This document shows, in pieces, positions 16,995 through 25,088 of a stretch of 64,000 nucleotides of DNA; the stretch's first letter is position 1; each line of letters starts with the position of its first letter. Origin of the DNA: Hyphomonas sp. (GTDB taxonomy: Bacteria > Pseudomonadota > Alphaproteobacteria > Caulobacterales > Hyphomonadaceae); contig WGNP01000012.1 of NCBI GenBank assembly GCA_016124495.1, forward strand, positions 18,363 through 82,362, read 5' to 3'. The notes under the pieces were generated by a model. That model made no database searches and was not told where the DNA came from. It was given only the letters and a program-made list of their open reading frames with translations. The translations under genes were made by a program, and so were the position numbers.

Positions 16995-18523
16995 TTCTCG
17001 AATCCCTGCTTGTCTCGGCGCCGGAATGGGCGATCGATCATGCGCCCGTACTGATTCCGGTCGTGCCGCTTATTATGGCGGCAATGCTGGCGCTCAGCCC
17101 CAGCGGCCGCCTGTCCTGGATCCTCTCGATGGTGGCCACCGCCGCCTCGTTCTATTTCGCCCTGCTGACGCTCGGCCGCATCCAGTCCGCGCCCGGCGGC
17201 ATCATCGAATACTGGATCGGTAACTGGGACGTGATCGGCATCGAGTTCCGCGTCGATGCGCTGAACGCGATGATCCTGCTGCTGGTCACCGGCATGGGCT
17301 TCCTCGCGTCCATCTTCGCTTGGTCGACCATCGTGGCGGAGGTGCAGAAACAGAAGATATCGCTTTTCCTCAGCGCTTTCCTCCTGTGCTTCGCGGGCCT
17401 CTGCGGCGTTACCGCCACCGGCGACGCGTTCAACCTCTTCGTCTTCCTCGAGATCAGTTCGCTGTCGACTTATGTCCTTGTGGCAATGGGCGCCTCGCGC
17501 GACCGCCGCGCCCTGACTTCCGCGTTCGACTACCTGATCATGGGCACACTCGGCGCCAGCTTCTACATCATCGGCGTCGGCTTCCTGTATGCGGCCACCG
17601 GCACCCTCAACATGGCCGAACTCGCCGCCCAGCTGCCTGCGCTTTCCGGCAACCGCTCGGTTCAGGTCGGCTTTGCGTTCATCATCGTCGGCCTTGGCCT
17701 GAAGGCCGCCATGTGGCCGCTGCACCAGTGGCTGCCGAACGCCTATGCCTATAGTCCCAGCTTCGTGACGATGTTCCTCGCCGCGACCGCGACCAAGGTG
17801 GCGCTCTACGCGATGATCCGCTGGCTCTTCACTATCTTCAATCCGGACTACGCGTTCGAACAGGCAATCTTCACCTTCATCCTGGCGCCGCTCGGAATTG
17901 CTGCGATGGTGATCTGTTCTTTCCAGGCCGTGTTCCAGACCGATGTGCGCCGCATGCTCGCCTACTCGTCGGTGGCGCAGGTCGGCTACATGATCCTTGG
18001 GATCTCGATCGCCACCACGGCCGGTGTTGCGGCAGGCCTGCTTCACCTGTTCAACCACTCCTTGATTAAGGGCGCGCTGTTCATGGCGATCGCCGGCATC
18101 TGCATCAACTACAAAGGCACTACGATCCGCGACTTCGCGGGTCTTGGCCGCTCGGCGCCGTTCACCATGGCGGCTTTCGCCATTGCCGCCCTCTCGCTGA
18201 TCGGCGTGCCGCTGACGGCGGGCTTCATCTCAAAGCTGCAGCTGGGCTATGCCTTGTTCGAGCACGGTTGGTGGTGGGCGGTGCTCCTGGTTGTGTTCTC
18301 CAGCTTCCTCGCCGTCCTCTATGTCGGCAGGATACTGCAATCCATCTTCTTCATGCCGCCCGCCAATCCCCGCAAGACCCGGAAGGAGGCGCCTCTGCTG
18401 CTACTCGTGCCGCTCTGGATCCTTGCCCTCGCCAACATCTATTTCGGCATCGATGCCAACTTCCCCGCGGGTCTCGCCCGTGACGGCGCCATTGCTGCCC
18501 TCGGCCTGGAGGCGTTCCAATGA
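16991..18523 (+). CDS. mrpD: MrpD/NuoM-like proton-translocating subunit 1
   Basis: 510-residue polytopic membrane protein of the proton-conducting antiporter family (MrpD, NuoL/M/N). The key helix-5 Glu is in NLFVFLEISSLSTYVL and the helix-7 Lys in GLGLKAAMWPLHQWLPNAY. The discontinuous-helix region AYSSVAQVGYMILGIS is also present, so proton-path residues are retained. It is the direct positional equivalent of MbhH. Overlaps are 4 bases on both sides. Confidence 0.93.
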   Translation: MILESLLVSAPEWAIDHAPVLIPVVPLIMAAMLALSPSGRLSWILSMVATAASFYFALLTLGRIQSAPGGIIEYWIGNWDVIGIEFRVDALNAMILLLVTGMGFLASIFAWSTIVAEVQKQKISLFLSAFLLCFAGLCGVTATGDAFNLFVFLEISSLSTYVLVAMGASRDRRALTSAFDYLIMGTLGASFYIIGVGFLYAATGTLNMAELAAQLPALSGNRSVQVGFAFIIVGLGLKAAMWPLHQWLPNAYAYSPSFVTMFLAATATKVALYAMIRWLFTIFNPDYAFEQAIFTFILAPLGIAAMVICSFQAVFQTDVRRMLAYSSVAQVGYMILGISIATTAGVAAGLLHLFNHSLIKGALFMAIAGICINYKGTTIRDFAGLGRSAPFTMAAFAIAALSLIGVPLTAGFISKLQLGYALFEHGWWWAVLLVVFSSFLAVLYVGRILQSIFFMPPANPRKTRKEAPLLLLVPLWILALANIYFGIDANFPAGLARDGAIAALGLEAFQ

Positions 18524-20025
18524 CGCCGGAATTCCTGATAGCCGCCGCTCTGGTCCTGCCGCTCATCATCGCGGCCGGCATCGCCGCGCTCGGCAAGTTC
18601 CCGAACCTGCGCGAAGGCGTCACGATCGTCGGATCTTTCGCACTGTTCGCGGTGGTAGTGCAGCTGACGATGATGGTCTCGGCCGGCCAGCGCCCCGAAC
18701 TCTTCATCGGTGAAGCGGTGCCGGGCCTCGCCTTCGCCTTCAGGCTGGAACCGCTCGGGGCGCTCTTTGCTGTCGTCGCCAGCGGTCTGTGGATCGTGAA
18801 CTCGTTCTATTCCATCGGCTACATGCGCGGGAACCGCGAGCGCAACCAGACGCGTTTCTACATCTGCTTCGCCCTCGCCATCTGCGGCGCCATGGGTGTC
18901 GCGATGTCTGGCAACCTTTTCACGCTCTTCGTCTTTTACGAAGTCCTCACGCTGTCGACCTACCCGCTTGTCGCACACAAGGGGGACGCGGCCGCCCAGC
19001 GCGGCGCGCGCATCTACCTGCTCACGCTGCTTGGTACGTCCATCGGCTTCTTCCTTACCGCCGTGATGTGGACATGGGCGCTCGCCGGCCAGAGACTCGA
19101 CTTCGTCGATGGCGGCCTGCTGGCCGGTGTCGCCATGTCGCCGGTCGTCGCCAGCGCGCTTCTGCTGCTCTTCGTTTTCGGTCTGGGCAAGGCGGCGCTG
19201 ATGCCGTTCCACTTCTGGCTCCCTAACGCGATGGTTGCGCCGACCCCTGTCTCGGCTCTGCTGCACGCTGTGGCCGTCGTGAAGGCCGGCGTGTTCGCGG
19301 TGATGAAGATTTCCGTCTATATCTTCGGTGTGGACCTGATGAACGCCACGCCTTCGGCAGATTTCCTGATCATCGTTGCCTGTGTGACCATTGTTCTCGC
19401 TTCTCTGATCGCGATGACCAAGGACAATCTCAAGGCCCGGCTCGCTTATTCGACCATTGCCCAGCTGGCTTATGTTACGCTAGGCGCCTTGCTCGCCACG
19501 CAGGCTGGCATGATGGGCGGCTCGCTGCAGATCGCTGCGCATGCTGCCGGCAAGATCACCCTCTTCATGTGCGCCGGCGCGATATATGTCGCGACGGGCC
19601 TGACCAATGTCTCGGACATGAAAGGCCTCGGCCGGAAGATGCCGATCGTATTCATCGCCTTCTTTGTCGCCTCGCTGTCGATCATCGGTATTCCGCCGCT
19701 GGCCGGAGCCTGGCCGAAATACGAGCTGATGCAGGGCGCTGTAGATGGCGGTGCGGACTGGGTGCTCGCTGTGCTGATCATCTCCTCGCTGCTCAACATC
19801 GCCTACCTGCTGCCGATACCGATCCTGGCGCTGATGCCGCTGCCGGGCACCAAGCCGCCTAAGGAATTCAAGCGGCCAGGCGGGGCGCCCGCCCTTACCG
19901 TCGCCGCGCCGGCCTTTACGGCGGCGCTGTGCGTTCTCCTGTTTTTCATGATCACCCCGATCAGCAACTTCCTCGCGCCTGCCTTTGAGGCGCCCGGCAC
20001 ACTCATCGAGGCGGAGCTGCCATGA
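18520..20025 (+). CDS. MrpD/NuoM-like proton-translocating subunit 2
   Basis: 501-residue paralogue of the preceding gene and clearly diverged from it. The helix-5 Glu is in LFTLFVFYEVLTLSTYPLVA, and the helix-7 Lys is in GLGKAALMPFHFWLPNAMVA with the following APTPVSALLHAVAVVKAG typical of NuoL/M proteins. AYSTIAQLAYVTLGAL corresponds to the second half-channel. It overlaps both neighbours by 4 bases. Canonical seven-subunit Mrp complexes have two such subunits, A and D. Confidence 0.92.
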   Translation: MTPEFLIAAALVLPLIIAAGIAALGKFPNLREGVTIVGSFALFAVVVQLTMMVSAGQRPELFIGEAVPGLAFAFRLEPLGALFAVVASGLWIVNSFYSIGYMRGNRERNQTRFYICFALAICGAMGVAMSGNLFTLFVFYEVLTLSTYPLVAHKGDAAAQRGARIYLLTLLGTSIGFFLTAVMWTWALAGQRLDFVDGGLLAGVAMSPVVASALLLLFVFGLGKAALMPFHFWLPNAMVAPTPVSALLHAVAVVKAGVFAVMKISVYIFGVDLMNATPSADFLIIVACVTIVLASLIAMTKDNLKARLAYSTIAQLAYVTLGALLATQAGMMGGSLQIAAHAAGKITLFMCAGAIYVATGLTNVSDMKGLGRKMPIVFIAFFVASLSIIGIPPLAGAWPKYELMQGAVDGGADWVLAVLIISSLLNIAYLLPIPILALMPLPGTKPPKEFKRPGGAPALTVAAPAFTAALCVLLFFMITPISNFLAPAFEAPGTLIEAELP

Positions 20026-20462
20026 CCGACGAAACGCCAACTGGCCGCGATACCTCGGGCCGCTTCGTCAAGCGCGCGGTAGAGACCGTGAACGCGATGA
20101 GCCGCACCAATGACGAGGGCATCCATCCCATGTCGAAAGTCCTTTTCGGCTGGACCGAGACAAAGAACATCGGCGCCATCCTGTTCTGGGTGCTGGCAGG
20201 CCTGTCGATCATCCTTGTGCTCGCCGATCTCATGATCGACCGGCACGAATACTTCAACTTCGCCGAATCCATCGGCTTCTTCGGCCTTTGGGGTTTCCTC
20301 TCCTTCTCCTTCGTCGTGCTCATGGGTTGGCCGCTCGGCCGACTGCTGCGCCGCGACGAGAACTATTACGGCGATGCCGGCGGCCCGCCGGACGACATCG
20401 ATCCTGGCCTCGATGGCAAGCCTCTCGGAGGCGGCCATGCCCCGCACGGAGGAGAGCACTGA
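20022..20462 (+). CDS. Unknown two-helix protein of the antiporter operon
   Basis: 146-residue protein with a hydrophilic N-terminus (residues 1-48), two hydrophobic helices (about 50-69 and 82-105) and a Gly/Pro/His/Asp-rich tail ending GHAPHGGEH. I recognise no family. It overlaps the second MrpD-like gene by 4 bases and shares one base with the third (TGATG), so it is produced with the complex and is probably an accessory subunit. Its conserved-looking segments are HPMSKVLFGWTETKNIGAI and GWPLGRLLRRDENYYGD. Confidence 0.75.
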   Translation: MTDETPTGRDTSGRFVKRAVETVNAMSRTNDEGIHPMSKVLFGWTETKNIGAILFWVLAGLSIILVLADLMIDRHEYFNFAESIGFFGLWGFLSFSFVVLMGWPLGRLLRRDENYYGDAGGPPDDIDPGLDGKPLGGGHAPHGGEH

Positions 20463-22207
20463 TGCCCGCCTTCCTTGCTGGCCTGAACCCCGGCTGGCTG
20501 CTGATTGCCGCCGGCCTCCTGGCCCTGTTCGTCCGGGTACGCGTCGTTCGCCAGGTGATCACCATTGCGGCGCCGATCCTCGGCATCCTGCTGCTGTCCG
20601 GCACCCCGCACGGCGTTGACCTGCTGACCCATGAAACGCTCAGCATCACGCTGTCATTCTACCATGTAGACAGCCTCAGCTTCCTGTTTGGCCTGGCCTT
20701 TCTGATCGCCGCACTGCTCAACGCCATCTATGCTCTGCACACGGACAACCGTATCCAGGACGGTATGGCGCTCGCCTATGCCGGGGCCGCCGTATCGGCG
20801 GTCTTCTCCGGCGACCTTCTCACGCTGTTCGTGTTCTGGGAACTGACCGCCGTCACCTCGGTTTTCCTGATCCTGCAAGCCGGCACCCGCGCTGCCTACT
20901 TCGCCTCGATGCGCTATCTCGGCGTCCAGATCCTTTCGGGCGTCCTTCTGCTCGCGGGCATCGCCTATGTCTGGAACGCCACCGGCAGCCTCTCGATCGC
21001 CGCCTTCACCAGCCTCGATCAGCCGGGCGCGCTGATCATCTTCATCGCCTTCGGCATCAAGGCGGCGTTCCCGTTCCTGCACAACTGGCTGCAGGATTCC
21101 TATCCGAAGGCATCGGTCGTGGGCGCGGTAGTCCTCTCTGCGTTCACTACCAAGCTCGCTGTCTATGCCTTCGCGCGCATGTTCCCCGGCCAGGACGAGC
21201 TGATCTGGATCGGCGCGATCATGACCGTCTTCCCGGTCTTCTTCGCTGTCATCGAAAACGACCTGCGCCGCGTGCTGGCCTATTCTACCAACAACCAGGT
21301 CGGCTTCATGATCTGCGCCATCGGCGTCGGAACGCCGCTCGCGCTTAACGGCGCGGTGGCTCACGCCTTTGCCGACATCCTCTTCAAGGGCCTGTTGTTC
21401 ATGTCGATGGGCGCCGTCCTCTACCGGACCGGTACCACCAAGGCGAACGAACTCGGCGGCCTCTACCGCACGATGCCCTGGACCACGCTCTTCTGCCTTA
21501 TCGGCGCCATCTCGATATCGGCGATGCCGCTCTTTTCGGCCTTCGTCACCAAGTCGATGATCCTGTCTGCGGTCGCCTCCACCGGCATGATCGTCGTCTG
21601 GCTGATGCTGATGTTCGCTTCGGCTGGCGTGCTCGAACATTCGGGCATCAAGATCCCGTACTTCGCCTTCTTCGGCCACGACAGCGGTAAGCGCGTAAAG
21701 GAAGCGCCATTCAACATGCTCCTCGCAATGGGCATGGCGTCCTTCCTTTGCATCGCCATCGGCCTGCCGGCTTTCCTGCCGGGCTTCGGTTATGAATGGC
21801 TCTACAGCCTGCTGCCATACCCGATCGAAGCGGCCAACTATCAGCCCTTCACGCTAAGCCATATCCTGGCTCAGCTGCAGCTTCTGGCACTCGCCGTCTT
21901 CGCCTTCATCTTGCTCCAGCGCCTCGGCCTCTACCCGCCCGAGAAGCCGGGTGTCATTCTCGATACCGACTGGACCTATCGCAAGGTCGGCTACGGCGCT
22001 GTCCGCTGGATCGACACGGTCTGGGCCAAGCTCGGCCTGGCCATGACGGCGGTCTTCCGGGGTTTTTCCGAGCGCACCTACGACCGTCTGGTAGACGCGT
22101 TCAGCCCGCGCGGCGTCCTGTCCAGAAACCCCGTTTCACGCGGAATGGCGGTCTGGACCGCCGTGATTCTCGCGCTCGTCCTGCTCGTGAGCTACCTGAC
22201 AAGCTGA
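20462..22207 (+). CDS. MrpD/NuoL-like proton-translocating subunit 3
   Basis: 581-residue third antiporter-like subunit. The Glu of helix 5 is in LLTLFVFWELTAVTSVFLI and the Lys of helix 7 in FGIKAAFPFLHNWLQDSYPK. A further ALAYSTNNQVGFM-like motif appears near residue 277 (VLAYSTNNQVGFMICAIG). The C-terminal 100 residues extend beyond the NuoM core and end in a last helix, reminiscent of NuoL/MrpA-N. The start ATG at 20462 overlaps the previous stop; open frame upstream is not subunit-like. Confidence 0.9.
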   Translation: MPAFLAGLNPGWLLIAAGLLALFVRVRVVRQVITIAAPILGILLLSGTPHGVDLLTHETLSITLSFYHVDSLSFLFGLAFLIAALLNAIYALHTDNRIQDGMALAYAGAAVSAVFSGDLLTLFVFWELTAVTSVFLILQAGTRAAYFASMRYLGVQILSGVLLLAGIAYVWNATGSLSIAAFTSLDQPGALIIFIAFGIKAAFPFLHNWLQDSYPKASVVGAVVLSAFTTKLAVYAFARMFPGQDELIWIGAIMTVFPVFFAVIENDLRRVLAYSTNNQVGFMICAIGVGTPLALNGAVAHAFADILFKGLLFMSMGAVLYRTGTTKANELGGLYRTMPWTTLFCLIGAISISAMPLFSAFVTKSMILSAVASTGMIVVWLMLMFASAGVLEHSGIKIPYFAFFGHDSGKRVKEAPFNMLLAMGMASFLCIAIGLPAFLPGFGYEWLYSLLPYPIEAANYQPFTLSHILAQLQLLALAVFAFILLQRLGLYPPEKPGVILDTDWTYRKVGYGAVRWIDTVWAKLGLAMTAVFRGFSERTYDRLVDAFSPRGVLSRNPVSRGMAVWTAVILALVLLVSYLTS

Positions 22208-22342
22208 AATCCCTGCAGTGGCGGGGTGACAAAATTAAGCCATATTACGCCCTGACACCCGAAAAACGGCTGGCCTAGGCCCGTCCGGCGTCCTTGGCGC
22301 GCGGGTGTCCGCAGCCGGCCCTTGCTGGGGAGGCAAGAGTCG

Positions 22343-22762
22343 ATGTTTGAAGGTGAAACAAATGCCATGGGCGGCGCCAATGTTGCGTATGCGACGGGAA
22401 TCGTCTCGGCCTATGTTCGCAACAACACTCTGCAGACTAACGAGCTGCCGGACCTGATCCGCAGCGTCCATGCAGCGTTGATGGACTTATCGCGGCCGCC
22501 GGGCGAGGTGCCTGAGCCGCCGAAGCCTGCCGTGCCGGTCAAGAAGTCGATCTGCAAGGATTACCTGATCTGCCTGGAAGACGGGCTGAAGTTCAAATCC
22601 CTGAAACGCCACCTGCGGTCGAAGTATGGAATTTCGCCGGAAGAATACCGCGCCAGGTGGGGGCTGCCCGCAGATTACCCCATGGTGGCGCCCGGTTATT
22701 CGGAGAAGCGTTCAAAGCTCGCAAAGAAGATGGGTCTTGGACGCAACACTCGCGAAGAATAA
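22343..22762 (+). CDS. MucR/Ros family transcriptional regulator
   Basis: 139-residue MucR/Ros-type regulator that binds AT-rich promoter DNA in alphaproteobacteria. The zinc-finger-like core reads CLEDGLKFKSLKRHLRSKYG, followed by ISPEEYRARWGL and YPMVAPGYSEKRSKLAKKMG. Compared with Ros (Cys-Cys-His-His), only the first Cys and the first His are kept; the other positions are Asp and Lys. A zinc-free fold, known for some Mesorhizobium relatives, is inferred. The ATG at 22343 follows GGGGAGG at 22327-22333. Confidence 0.9.
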   Translation: MFEGETNAMGGANVAYATGIVSAYVRNNTLQTNELPDLIRSVHAALMDLSRPPGEVPEPPKPAVPVKKSICKDYLICLEDGLKFKSLKRHLRSKYGISPEEYRARWGLPADYPMVAPGYSEKRSKLAKKMGLGRNTREE

Positions 22763-22903
22763 CCCAATAAAGCAAGCTTGTTCCGTATCCGGAATGAAAT
22801 ATTCCGTACACCAGTGTTGATAAATCCCTTCGAAGACTCTTGATCGGCGAGTCCACTCGCGCAATAGGTGAATCTACCGAATCACCACGGGGGTGGCGAC
22901 AAC

Positions 22904-23392
22904 ATGTTCAACGAGCCGAATTTCTCCGGCGTGACCGAGGCCCAGCGCCTCCTGATCACCCATTGGTATGCGTGCCGGGCATCTGACGGCCTAGTCCCGC
23001 GCGACTCCATTGATCCGGGCATAGTGCGCAGCACGCTCGCCTGCCTGTCGGTCGTCGAAGTCAACGAAGAGGGCGAAGGCCGTTTCCGTATCGCCGGCTC
23101 CCGCCTGCGCGATATATTCGGCATGGACGTGCGCGGCCGCCGCATCGACGAAATCGCCGGCGCGCATGGTGAGTGCTACGCTCTCGGCCTGACTTCGGCG
23201 GTGGAGCGCGGCCTGCCGGTCGGCGGCGTCATAGAAACGGGCGGGCGCTTGCACGCCTGGCTGCGCCTCCCGGTCGCCGACGATTGCGGCACCCTCACGA
23301 TGGTCATTTGCCACGACGAACTGATCGCGAGCCGCCGCGCGCTGCTGCCCCCCTCCGACGCACCCGAAACCTCCCCGCGCTTTGCGGCTTGA
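22904..23392 (+). CDS. PAS-domain protein (PAS_5/DUF1488-neighbour type)
   Basis: 162-residue cytosolic protein matching the small alphaproteobacterial single-PAS family (PF07310). Typical segments are LLITHWYACRASDGLVPRDS, FRIAGSRLRDIFGMDVRG and HAWLRLPVADDCGTLTMVI. No output domain is attached. The ATG at 22904 (MFNEPN) lies after a GGGGGTGG stretch; a GTG 36 bases upstream is less likely. Upstream bases 22763-22903 hold the likely promoter and no other gene. It converges on sufE. Confidence 0.8.
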   Translation: MFNEPNFSGVTEAQRLLITHWYACRASDGLVPRDSIDPGIVRSTLACLSVVEVNEEGEGRFRIAGSRLRDIFGMDVRGRRIDEIAGAHGECYALGLTSAVERGLPVGGVIETGGRLHAWLRLPVADDCGTLTMVICHDELIASRRALLPPSDAPETSPRFAA

Positions 23393-23456
23393 ATGAAAGC
23401 AGCGGTCAGGAGCGGCCACGTCGGTCCTGAAAGATTTCCGGGGCGCGCGGGTTGAT

Positions 23457-23876
23457 CTAAACGCTGACGGCGGCCTGAGCGTCGGTTCGGATGCGGGTGA
23501 GCATAGAGGCCAGGCCGTTGGAACGCTGGGCGGTGAGGGCGCCGGTCACGCCGATCTCGTCGAGCAGGGCCTTCACGTCGAACTTCAGGATGTCCCCGGC
23601 CGTCTCGCCGGAATAGAGGCGCGTCAACAGCGCGATCAGGCCGGACACGATGATCGCATCGGACTCGGCGCGCACGTCCAGCCGTCCAGCTGCCACGTCC
23701 GTCACCATCCAGACCTGCGAAGCGCACCCGCGCACCCGGGTCTCTTCGCTGCGTTCATCCGGCGCCAGCGGCGGGTTTGCCTTGCCGAGATCAATCAGGT
23801 GCGCATACCGCGCCTCCCAATCCTCAAGCCAGGAGAATTCTTCCCGTATGTCTGCCGCTTTGGTCTCGATACTCAT
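23457..23876 (-). CDS. sufE: SufE family sulfur acceptor
   Basis: 139-residue SufE protein that takes persulfide sulfur from a cysteine desulfurase for Fe-S assembly. The active Cys is in RVRGCASQVWMVTD. Other family landmarks are LEDWEARYAHLIDLG and LIALLTRLYSGETAGDI. No suf operon partner is near it in this window. The ATG at 23874-23876 leaves a 95-base gap to the neighbouring terminator and exported protein gene. Confidence 0.93.
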   Translation of the reverse strand: MSIETKAADIREEFSWLEDWEARYAHLIDLGKANPPLAPDERSEETRVRGCASQVWMVTDVAAGRLDVRAESDAIIVSGLIALLTRLYSGETAGDILKFDVKALLDEIGVTGALTAQRSNGLASMLTRIRTDAQAAVSV

Positions 23877-23897
23877 GGGTCTTCATATGAGTTGTAA

Positions 23898-23938
23898 AAC
23901 CCCAAAAGAAAACCCCGGCGGGCCAGTGCCTGCCGGGG
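23898..23938 (-). terminator. Intrinsic terminator of the exported-protein gene
   Basis: On the minus strand CCCCGGC pairs with GCCGGGG (7 bp, extendable), followed by TTTTCTTTTGGGGTTTT. This is a good Rho-independent terminator placed 34 bases after the stop at 23972. It separates that gene from sufE. Confidence 0.85.
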
Positions 23939-23971
23939 CTCGGGTTGCAGAGTGAGTCTGGAGCGTGTGGG

Positions 23972-24937
23972 CTATTTATAGACGTTGCCGAGACAGTCAG
24001 CGACCTCCGTCAGCGTATGCTGGCTGATGCAGTGCGGCAGCTCGAATTCCTGGCCGACCCCGGCGACGCAGCCCTGCAGCTGAAGGTTCTGCATCTTGAG
24101 GCAGCTCTGAACCGCCGGTTCCATCATGACCTTGGCAAGGCGGGCCTGGTCGACCGAGCCGGCGCCGATGACACGCATGGCGGCGAGCGAGGCGATCTGG
24201 TTGGCGACGGCTTCCTTACCGAACGCGACGTTCTCGCGCTTGCCGGTGAAGCCGCTGGTGAGGAAGGCGGGCAAGCGCACGGCGCCGGCGACATCTTCCG
24301 TAGTTGCGGCAGCGGTGATGATACCGGCCTTTGTGTCGCCCGAGAGGGGCGCGGCGCTCGTGAGGGCGGTGACGATCAGGTTGTCAGCTGGTTTGCCCTT
24401 GCCCTGCAGCACCTTCACGACCTCGGCGCGCTGGCCACCATTGCGAATGCGCGATTTCGCCCAGCCATAGCCTTGCAGCGAATAGCCCTGTTCCTTCACG
24501 ATCGCCGCGGAGGAGTAGATTTTCGGCAGGTCAGAGTCGGTGACCGCAATCGCGCCGCCAACGGCATTGTCGCCGCCTGCGAGCGAGCGGGCGTAACTGT
24601 TGCCGGCGGCGAAGCTTTTCATCACCGGCTCACGGCCATAGTAGGCTTCGATTTTGCGCACGGTGGCGCTGAATTCGGGATCCTGCGACGCGACCAGCGC
24701 CGAGTACGCCATCCAGCCGCGCGTCAGCTGATCGGCATTATAGGCACCCAGCGTGTTCAGCGCGGAATCGATATCGCCCGCATCCTTGAATGGTTTAGCC
24801 GCCACGTCTTCTGCGTCCGACTGGTACGTCATGTAAACGGCAGCACTTTCCGAGATCGGATCGGCTTTCTGTGCCGACGCGCCAGTTGCAAGTCCAAAGC
24901 CGCAAACCAGTGCAGCAACCACCCCAGAGGTCTTCAT
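23972..24937 (-). CDS. Exported alpha-helical protein, function unknown
   Basis: 321-residue protein with a Sec signal peptide ending in ATGASAQ near residue 23. The mature part is rich in Ala and small residues and helical, with four cysteines near the C-terminus (SCLKMQNLQLQGC and HCISQH...DCLG) that could form two disulfides. I recognise no family. The ATG at 24937 is preferred because a GAGGGAG ribosome site lies just before it; the GTG at 24952 would overlap that site. An intrinsic terminator follows. Confidence 0.75.
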   Translation of the reverse strand: MKTSGVVAALVCGFGLATGASAQKADPISESAAVYMTYQSDAEDVAAKPFKDAGDIDSALNTLGAYNADQLTRGWMAYSALVASQDPEFSATVRKIEAYYGREPVMKSFAAGNSYARSLAGGDNAVGGAIAVTDSDLPKIYSSAAIVKEQGYSLQGYGWAKSRIRNGGQRAEVVKVLQGKGKPADNLIVTALTSAAPLSGDTKAGIITAAATTEDVAGAVRLPAFLTSGFTGKRENVAFGKEAVANQIASLAAMRVIGAGSVDQARLAKVMMEPAVQSCLKMQNLQLQGCVAGVGQEFELPHCISQHTLTEVADCLGNVYK

Positions 24938-25088
24938 CCTAAACTCCCTCACGCGTCACATGATCAGTGATGCCCGAACTTCCCGGTATGGGGAACCATG
25001 CCTTGTATGATTTGCGCATTACAAATACAGCAGACCGGGCACCTGACCTGGCAAGAATGCCTAACAATTCTCTATGGGGTGTTAAGAC

